Below, in pieces: positions 1 through 4,189 of a stretch of DNA of 6,821 bases. The stretch covers positions 3,847 through 10,667 of the forward strand of contig DCVB01000019.1 in assembly GCA_002327965.1 (NCBI GenBank). Reading direction: 5' to 3'. The notes beneath the pieces are model-generated. The model searched no databases, was not told the DNA's origin, and saw only the letters and a program-made list of their open reading frames with translations. The stretch comes from Candidatus Aminicenantes bacterium UBA2199. Lineage in GTDB: Bacteria; Acidobacteriota; Aminicenantia; UBA2199. The position numbers and the translations under genes are program-made. Numbering within the stretch: position 1 is the first letter of the stretch; every line of letters begins with the position of its first letter.

Positions 1-24
1 GAGGTGACAATCCCGGGGTCGGTA

Positions 25-53
25 TTGACAGGGGAACGCGATTTTGCTACTCT
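25..53 (+). promoter_or_regulatory. sigma70-type promoter for the tRNA
   Basis: A perfect TTGACA -35 box lies at 25-30. A 17-bp spacer separates it from a weak -10 hexamer TACTCT at 48-53. The hexamer is preceded by TG one base upstream (45-46), which makes an extended -10 element and could offset the poor hexamer. Transcription would begin near 60, a few bases before the mature tRNA at 66. Spacing and position fit a stable-RNA promoter. The same transcript could continue into the zinc-ribbon gene, because no terminator is visible between them. Confidence 0.7.
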
Positions 54-65
54 TGCCTCGGGCAG

Positions 66-138
66 GGGTCTATAGCTCAACGGCTAGAGCTACCGGCTCA
101 TAACCGGTTGGTTCCAGGTTCGAATCCTGGTAGGCCCA
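66..138 (+). tRNA. tRNA with CAT anticodon (tRNA-Ile2 or elongator tRNA-Met)
   Basis: A complete 73-nt cloverleaf can be drawn. The acceptor stem is GGGTCTA (66-72) with TAGGCCC (131-137), including one T-G pair. The D stem is GCTC/GAGC (75-78/87-90). The anticodon stem is ACCGG/CCGGT (92-96/104-108) around the loop CTCATAA, with CAT at 99-101. The T stem is CCAGG/CCTGG (114-118/126-130) around TTCGAAT. The discriminator is A138 and no CCA is encoded, so the end must be added enzymatically. It is not an initiator: the first acceptor bases pair and the anticodon stem lacks the three G-C pairs next to the loop. A37, A38, C29-G41 and U12-A23 are compatible with isoleucine identity. In that case TilS would convert C34 to lysidine and the tRNA would read AUA. 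Elongator tRNA-Met cannot be excluded by sequence alone. Confidence 0.93.
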
Positions 139-154
139 GTATCAGCGCCCCGAC

Positions 155-160
155 AAGGAG
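155..160 (+). promoter_or_regulatory. Shine-Dalgarno site supporting the TTG start at 166
   Basis: AAGGAG with a five-base spacer (161-165) precedes TTG. No ATG or GTG in frame nearby has a comparable site, so this decides the start codon. Confidence 0.75.
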
Positions 161-165
161 TTTTC

Positions 166-888
166 TTGAAAGAAGGACTTGACATCTTATACGCGCTGCA
201 GCAGAAGGACGACCAGCTCAAGGAGATCGAAGCCGTCATCAAGGACATCCCGCTGCGGATCAAGGAACTGGAGGACGAGCGCGACTCCCGCTCCGACATG
301 ATCGAAAAGGCCAAGAAGAAGCTGCATGACAACGGCGAGGAGCGGAAGAAGCTGGAGCGCGAGATCGTCGCCATCCGCGACAAGATCGGCAAGTACAAGG
401 AACAGATGAAGAAGGTGACCACCAACAAGGAGTTCCAGGGCTTCAGCAACGAGATCAAGTTCGAGGAAGCGAACATCGTCGCCGTGGAGGAAAAGATCAT
501 CGAGAAGATGATCGATTCCGACGAGATCATGGGCGGCATCCGCGACGCCGAGAGCGAATTCAATAAGATCGCCGACAGCTACAACCAGCAGATCAAGGAT
601 ATGCTCAGCAACCTGGAATACCACAAGAACAAGCTGGCCGAGGAGACGCGGAACAAGAAAGAACTGCGGGCGCGGGTCGATCCCAAGCTGCTCAAGGCCT
701 ACGACAACCTCTTCGTCAAGAAGGCCGGCAAGGTCGTCTCCTACGTGCACAGCGACTTCTGCGGCGTGTGCAACATCAAGATCCGCCCCCAGATCCTGAG
801 CGAACTGGTCCTTTCCGATGACGTGATGATCTGCGAGAACTGCGGCCGCATCCTCTACCAGAAGATCGTCGACGAAGCGGGAGCCTGA
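166..888 (+). CDS. C4-type zinc-ribbon coiled-coil protein (zf-RING_7/DUF164 family)
   Basis: This 240-residue protein has an N-terminal region of about 170 residues that is almost wholly charged, heptad-like coiled coil rich in K, E, D and I. A C-terminal zinc ribbon follows, with CGVC (Cys199, Cys202) and CENC (Cys223, Cys226) as the four ligands. This layout and length are typical of the widespread bacterial C4-type zinc-ribbon family, which is thought to bind nucleic acid; its exact role is unsettled. The start is TTG at 166. It is chosen because AAGGAG (155-160) sits five bases upstream and the protein begins with the usual family N-terminus (KEGLDILYALQQKD). The gene lies 27 bp after the tRNA and probably shares its promoter. 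It has no signal peptide or membrane segment, so it should be cytoplasmic. The family call is secure; the function is not. Confidence 0.9.
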   Translation: MKEGLDILYALQQKDDQLKEIEAVIKDIPLRIKELEDERDSRSDMIEKAKKKLHDNGEERKKLEREIVAIRDKIGKYKEQMKKVTTNKEFQGFSNEIKFEEANIVAVEEKIIEKMIDSDEIMGGIRDAESEFNKIADSYNQQIKDMLSNLEYHKNKLAEETRNKKELRARVDPKLLKAYDNLFVKKAGKVVSYVHSDFCGVCNIKIRPQILSELVLSDDVMICENCGRILYQKIVDEAGA

Positions 889-914
889 TCCCGGTTTCCG
901 CGTGGAGACCGCGC

Positions 915-1115
915 ATGAACGATCGAGAACGGACCGAACTGAGCGAGACCGCCCGCGCCGAGTTCCTGGCCCAGCATCACCCCGTCCCCATGACCCTGAT
1001 GGGCATGGACGGCTGTTTCGGCCGCTCGGGCAAGCCCGATGACCTCTACGCCCATTTCCAGCTGACCGCAGCCGACATCGCCGCCGCCGGCGTCCGCCTG
1101 CTCTCCCGGCCGTGA
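915..1115 (+). CDS. small protein resembling the C-terminal tail of transketolase (possible remnant)
   Basis: This is a 66-codon ORF. From about residue 12 to the end it matches the extreme C-terminus of transketolase-family proteins as I recall them: an HHPVPM stretch (21-26), then a G-x-x-x-CFGRSGKPDDL region (30-44) and an L-T-A-A-D-I-A-A-A tail (50-58), equivalent to the family pattern VPV-x(2)-G-x(2)-D-x-FG-x-SG...LT-x(2)-I-x(2)-A. The thiamine-diphosphate-binding and pyrimidine-binding domains are absent, and the upstream space is filled by the intact zinc-ribbon gene, so it cannot be an active transketolase. ATG at 915 has GGAG (904-907) seven bases upstream. The stop overlaps the ftsE GTG start, which suggests it is translated and coupled to ftsE. 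It may be a pseudogene remnant left by a deletion, or a retained small protein. The similarity is judged by eye. Confidence 0.6.
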   Translation: MNDRERTELSETARAEFLAQHHPVPMTLMGMDGCFGRSGKPDDLYAHFQLTAADIAAAGVRLLSRP

Positions 1116-1786
1116 TCCAGTTCTTCCATGTCTACAAGCAGTATTTCCGCAGCAACGAAGCCCTGAGCGACATCAACCTGGCCATCGAGCGCGGCGAGTT
1201 CATCTTCCTCACCGGCGCCTCGGGCGCCGGCAAGTCGACCCTGCTCAAGCTGATCTACAAGGAGGAGGAGCCCAGCAAGGGGCAGATCCTCATCGATTCG
1301 GTGAACAGCACGCTCATCCCCCCGAAGCGGCTGTACCGCCTGCGCCGGCAGATCGGTATCGTGTTCCAGGACTTCAAGCTGCTGATGAACCGCACCGTGC
1401 AGGAGAACGTGGCCGTGCCGCTGCTGGTGCGCGGCGAGAAGCGGGCGGCGCTCGAGAACAAGGTCAACAGCACCCTGGCCCTGGTCGGCCTGAGCCACCG
1501 CAAGCGCTACCTGACCTCCCACATCTCCGGCGGCGAACAGCAGCGGGTGGCCATCGCCCGCGCCGTCATCGGCAACCCCAAGATCCTCATCGCCGACGAG
1601 CCGACGGGCAACCTGGATACCGAGCTTTCCATCGAGATCGTGCGCATCTTCGAGAAGGTCAACGCCAGCGGCATCACCGTCATCATCGCCACCCACGACC
1701 TCAACCTGATCAACCTCTTCCCCAAGCGCATCATCAAGCTGGACAAGGGGCAACTGGTCCTGGACCGCCCCTGCGAGGCGGGCTGA
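1112..1786 (+). CDS. ftsE: cell division ATP-binding protein FtsE
   Basis: This is the ABC-type ATPase of the FtsEX complex. It sits on the cytoplasmic side of the inner membrane and drives FtsX to control peptidoglycan hydrolases at the division site. The 224 residues are the usual FtsE length. Visible motifs in order are Walker A GASGAGKST (35-43), Q-loop Gln86 in VFQDFKLL, signature SGGEQQR (139-145), Walker B ILIADEP with Asp162 and Glu163, a D-loop at NLD (167-169) and the switch His195 in ATHD. The start is GTG at 1112, giving the standard MIQF N-terminus. It overlaps the stop of the preceding small ORF as GTGA and lacks a clear ribosome binding site, so translation probably depends on coupling. 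ftsX follows after three bases. No catalytic residue is missing. Confidence 0.95.
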   Translation: MIQFFHVYKQYFRSNEALSDINLAIERGEFIFLTGASGAGKSTLLKLIYKEEEPSKGQILIDSVNSTLIPPKRLYRLRRQIGIVFQDFKLLMNRTVQENVAVPLLVRGEKRAALENKVNSTLALVGLSHRKRYLTSHISGGEQQRVAIARAVIGNPKILIADEPTGNLDTELSIEIVRIFEKVNASGITVIIATHDLNLINLFPKRIIKLDKGQLVLDRPCEAG

Positions 1787-1789
1787 CCC

Positions 1790-2692
1790 ATGCGCTTCAC
1801 GCTGCGGGCGCTGCAGCAGGCCCTGGGCAACATCCTGCGCAACAAGTCGGTCAATTTCCTCTGCCTGGGGATCATCGCCTTCACGCTGCTGGTGCCGGGG
1901 ATCTTCGGCTTCATCTCCTTCCACCTCGACCGCTACATCAGCCGCCTGAGCGACAACATCGAAGCCATCTTCTACCTGCGCGACAACGCCGAGCCCGCCG
2001 GCGTCGAGGCGCTGATGCGGAGCATCGAGGGCAGCCTGCTGGTCAAGGAGATCGGCTTCACCTCCCGCGAGCAGGCGCGCACGGACTTCGCCCGCGAATT
2101 CCCCGAGCTGGGCTACATCCTGGCCGAGTTCAGCGACTCGCCCTTCCCGGCGTCGGTGCGCGCCCGCTTCCGCTCCGACGCCAGCGGCATCGTGGCCATC
2201 GAATCGTTCATCCGCGACGTGCGCCGCAGCCCGCTGGTGGAGAGCGTGCAGCTCAACATGGACTGGGCGCGCAAGATCGCCAACATCAAGAAATTCGCCC
2301 AGTTCGCCGGCCTGTTCCTGAGCGCCATCCTGCTGATCGTCTCCGCCTTCATCATCTTCAACGTGGTGAAGCTCAACATCTTCTACCGCCGCGAGGAGAT
2401 CACCATCCTGCGCCTGGTCGGCGCCACCGACGCCTACGTCAAGGTCCCCTTCCTGCTCGAGGGGCTGCTGCTGGGGTCGCTGGGCGGGCTGCTGGCCTGC
2501 GGCCTGCTGTTCGTCGCCGTCAGCGCTTTCCCGCTGTACGCCGGTTTCGTCTACGAGGTCGTCAAGCAGCTGATCAACTTCCGCGAGCTGCCGCCGCGCC
2601 TCTTCTGGCAGCTGATCGCCACCGGAGCGGGGATCGGATTGCTCTCTTCCTTCATCTCGCTGCGCAGGTTCATCAGGCACACGCCCGGATGA
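1790..2692 (+). CDS. ftsX: cell division protein FtsX (permease-like subunit)
   Basis: This 300-residue integral membrane partner of FtsE has the expected FtsX topology. It has a short cytoplasmic N-terminus and a first membrane segment at about 21-44. A large extracytoplasmic domain at about 45-170 includes the family-typical ISRLSDNIEAIFYLRD region. Three further membrane segments lie near 171-194, 218-246 and 272-290. The REEITILRLVGATDAYV stretch (201-217) before the third segment is characteristic of the FtsX/MacB permease fold. In known systems the large periplasmic loop recruits and activates a murein hydrolase activator or hydrolase. The gene starts three bases after ftsE with only a weak purine-rich upstream sequence, so it is co-translated with it. 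No EnvC/M23-type partner follows; a repeat island and a convergent gene lie downstream instead. Confidence 0.94.
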   Translation: MRFTLRALQQALGNILRNKSVNFLCLGIIAFTLLVPGIFGFISFHLDRYISRLSDNIEAIFYLRDNAEPAGVEALMRSIEGSLLVKEIGFTSREQARTDFAREFPELGYILAEFSDSPFPASVRARFRSDASGIVAIESFIRDVRRSPLVESVQLNMDWARKIANIKKFAQFAGLFLSAILLIVSAFIIFNVVKLNIFYRREEITILRLVGATDAYVKVPFLLEGLLLGSLGGLLACGLLFVAVSAFPLYAGFVYEVVKQLINFRELPPRLFWQLIATGAGIGLLSSFISLRRFIRHTPG

Positions 2693-2703
2693 AGAGCGTG
2701 CTA

Positions 2704-2733
2704 CGTGACGCGTAACGCGTGACGCGTAACGCG
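2704..2733 (+). repeat. left arm of island inverted repeat (two 14-bp tandem copies)
   Basis: The 14-bp unit CGTGACGCGTAACG occurs twice perfectly (2704-2717, 2718-2731), followed by CG. The reverse complement matches the right arm at 3021-3050 in 28 of 30 positions. The last 24 positions of the right arm are perfect. Each arm also contains several ACGCGT palindromes. The arm begins 12 bp after the ftsX stop. Confidence 0.9.
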
Positions 2734-2790
2734 GAAGAGACCAAATTCCAAGCACAAAATGCCAATTTCCAAAACAAAAGCCAAAATAAG

Positions 2791-2808
2791 TGTCAGTGTC
2801 AGTGTCAG
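2791..2808 (+). repeat. TGTCAG hexamer tandem repeat, three copies
   Basis: Three perfect direct copies of TGTCAG lie at 2791-2796, 2797-2802 and 2803-2808. A repeat this short is prone to slippage, so copy number may vary between strains. Confidence 0.9.
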
Positions 2809-2835
2809 CAAGAGCCTTGGAGTAAATTTTTTTCG

Positions 2836-2867
2836 CTTCAACGTTTCAACGCTGCAACGCTTCAACG
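2836..2867 (+). repeat. four-copy 8-bp tandem repeat (CTTCAACG type)
   Basis: Four consecutive 8-bp units are CTTCAACG, TTTCAACG, CTGCAACG and CTTCAACG. All end in CAACG and differ only in the first three bases. In translation this type gives the LQRFN-like pattern of spurious repeat ORFs. Confidence 0.85.
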
Positions 2868-3020
2868 ATTTCTGTTCCATGCTTGGGATCATCGTTTGGG
2901 TCATTCGGTCAAAGTCCCCGCCAAGGGGATTGGGATTTGGAATTTAAGCCTAACTGATTACCCGTCATATTTTCTCGCCTCTTCTCCCGGGTCTATGGCT
3001 CCTTGGGATTCCAGTCTTCT

Positions 3021-3050
3021 CTCGTCACGCGTCACGCGTTACGCGTCACG
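3021..3050 (-). repeat. right arm of island inverted repeat
   Basis: The segment matches the reverse complement of 2704-2733 at 28 of 30 positions; the mismatches are at 3022 and 3026, and 3027-3050 is a perfect 24-bp match. Together with the left arm it brackets about 290 bp of internal sequence. No convincing target-site duplication is visible outside the arms. Confidence 0.9.
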
Positions 3051-3061
3051 CAGGTTCTCCT

Positions 3062-3077
3062 CTCGTCATGCATCACG
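3062..3077 (-). repeat. decayed extra copy of the edge repeat overlapping the aminotransferase stop
   Basis: The 16 bp at 3062-3077 match 3021-3036 in 14 positions. The two differences turn the central ACGCGT palindrome into ATGCAT, which is what a C-to-T change on each strand at CpG sites would give. The aminotransferase stop codon (TGA on the minus strand, 3073-3075) lies inside this copy. Confidence 0.65.
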
Positions 3078-4176
3078 GCTGTTCAACCAGTGAGTCCTTG
3101 AGCGCCGACTCCAGCCGCTGCAGCCCGTCTTTCATCACCTCGGTATCCTGCACCCCGGCCATGCGGAAATGGCGCGGCATCTGGAAGAAGCGCCCCTCGG
3201 TGACGACCATGCGGTATTTCCCGTAGAGTTGGGAATAGAATTTCTTCACATCGACGCGGTGGCTCATCTCGGGGAAAAAGAGGACGCCGTTCCTGGGGAT
3301 GTAGCAGGAGAGGAACTCGGTCCGGTCCAGGAAGGAGCCGATGAGCTCGCGGTTCTCCCTGACGCGCCGGCGCAGGCGTTGCTCCAGCTCCGCCAGCGCC
3401 GGGCTTTCCAGCAGCAGGTGGGCCAGGTACAACGGGACGAAGGGGATCTCGGGGGTCAGGTAGTCGCCGAATTGGCGGGCCTTCTCGATCACGGCGGTGG
3501 GGGCGAAGGCCCAGCCGCAGCGCAGCGAGCCCAGGCCGTAGAACTTGGAAAGCGAGGAAGTGACGATGAACTCCGGGAAGTCGACGAACAGCGAGCGTTC
3601 GCGGTAGAAACGGCCGTACACCTCGTCGATGAAGACAACGATTCCGCGCTCGCGGTTCAGCGCCCGCAGGTATTGCAGCACCTCGGAGCCGATCTGGCTG
3701 CCGGAGGGGTTGTGCGGGTCGGTGAGGATGATCATGCGCGTCTTCTCCGTCACCCCCGCGGCGATGGCCGGCTGTGACAGGGAGAAATCCAGCGGGTCAC
3801 GCTTGACGAAGCGGACGCGCGCCCCCAGGTAGGCCGGCACCTTGAACATCGGCTCGTAGGCGGGGAATTCGACCAGCACCTCGTCGCCGCGCTTGAGCAG
3901 CGCCCCCCAGATGATGAAATTGGCCAGGCTGGTCCCCAGGGACAGGAGGATGTTCTCCTCCGGAACCTGCTCCCTGCGGCTCAGGGTCGCCAGCAGGTGA
4001 CGGCTGCCGACGGTCGCATCGCCGGGGAATGGCTGCAGGCGGATGGAGTCGGCGTTGAAGGGCAGTTCGTCGTCCCGGAGGGGGAACTCCATGTTGGAAT
4101 GGGAAAAATTGATTTCAACGTCCTGCGGGTATGTCTTGACGGTCAGCAGGTGGTCGATCTTCAGTTGCCTGGGCAT
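3073..4176 (-). CDS. PLP-dependent aminotransferase, class I/II (fold type I)
   Basis: This is a 367-residue cytoplasmic enzyme of the aspartate-aminotransferase fold. It should transfer an amino group between an amino acid or amino sugar-like donor and a keto acid; the substrate cannot be read from the sequence. Recognised residues are Asn156 in DPHNPSG, Asp184 and Tyr187 in FIDEVYG (PLP ring nitrogen and O3'), Lys211 in SSLSKFYG (the Schiff-base lysine), Arg219 in SLRCGW (phosphate) and Arg338 in HFRMAG, the usual carboxylate-binding arginine. All are present, so it is probably active. ATG at 4176 is preceded by AAGGAGG with a six-base spacer. The gene begins 12 bp after the stop of the Clp-like gene, in one apparent operon. 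It is of type I rather than the sugar-modifying DegT family, so a direct role in glycan synthesis is only inferred from position. Confidence 0.9.
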   Translation of the reverse strand: MPRQLKIDHLLTVKTYPQDVEINFSHSNMEFPLRDDELPFNADSIRLQPFPGDATVGSRHLLATLSRREQVPEENILLSLGTSLANFIIWGALLKRGDEVLVEFPAYEPMFKVPAYLGARVRFVKRDPLDFSLSQPAIAAGVTEKTRMIILTDPHNPSGSQIGSEVLQYLRALNRERGIVVFIDEVYGRFYRERSLFVDFPEFIVTSSLSKFYGLGSLRCGWAFAPTAVIEKARQFGDYLTPEIPFVPLYLAHLLLESPALAELEQRLRRRVRENRELIGSFLDRTEFLSCYIPRNGVLFFPEMSHRVDVKKFYSQLYGKYRMVVTEGRFFQMPRHFRMAGVQDTEVMKDGLQRLESALKDSLVEQP

Positions 4177-4182
4177 GACGGC

Positions 4183-4189
4183 CCTCCTT
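4183..4189 (-). promoter_or_regulatory. strong Shine-Dalgarno overlapping the upstream stop
   Basis: On the minus strand AAGGAGG lies six bases before the aminotransferase ATG, and its first A is the last base of the TGA that ends the Clp-like gene. Termination and re-initiation are therefore likely to be coupled. Confidence 0.8.

Larger units (their letters stand above)
2693..3072. other. gene-free repeat island between convergent genes
   Basis: This 380-bp stretch lies between the ftsX stop and the aminotransferase stop. It is visibly richer in A/T than its surroundings and is built largely of short repeats. An inverted repeat lies at the two edges (2704-2733 and 3021-3050). Inside are imperfect CCAAATTCC/CCAATTTCC-type motifs (2741-2790), a TGTCAG triplet repeat, a seven-T run (2827-2833) and a four-copy 8-bp repeat. 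AAATTCCAA at 2743-2751 is inverted as TTGGAATTT at 2937-2945. ORFs crossing it on either strand are translated repeats and are not supported as genes. No clear rho-independent terminator hairpin was found. It may be a non-autonomous mobile element or a local accumulation of simple repeats. Confidence 0.75.

Noticed and set aside
66..138. initiator tRNA-fMet
   Set aside because: The first acceptor pair is a normal G-C and the anticodon stem lacks the three consecutive G-C pairs of initiators.
187..750. 187-codon minus-strand frame opposite the zinc-ribbon gene
   Set aside because: It is a leucine/valine/aspartate-rich antisense of the coiled-coil codons with no recognisable family.
1046..2755. 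569-codon open frame on the minus strand across ftsE and ftsX
   Set aside because: Its composition is dominated by D, E, A, Q, G, V and L with no domain, as expected for the antisense of high-GC genes. The opposite strand encodes clear FtsE and FtsX.
2815..2833. rho-independent terminator ahead of the seven-T run
   Set aside because: No GC-rich hairpin is found immediately before the T run at 2827-2833.
2704..3077. CRISPR array
   Set aside because: Repeats are short, of several kinds and partly inverted, with no regular spacers and no cas genes.
2719..3093. 124-codon plus-strand and 67-codon minus-strand frames in the repeat island
   Set aside because: Both are translations of tandem repeats (CQCQC, LQRFN and VTR-like runs). 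Neither has a ribosome binding site or domain, and the plus frame runs into the end of the aminotransferase gene.
3169..3777. 202-codon plus-strand frame opposite the aminotransferase
   Set aside because: It is an antisense shadow; the minus strand carries all PLP-enzyme residues.
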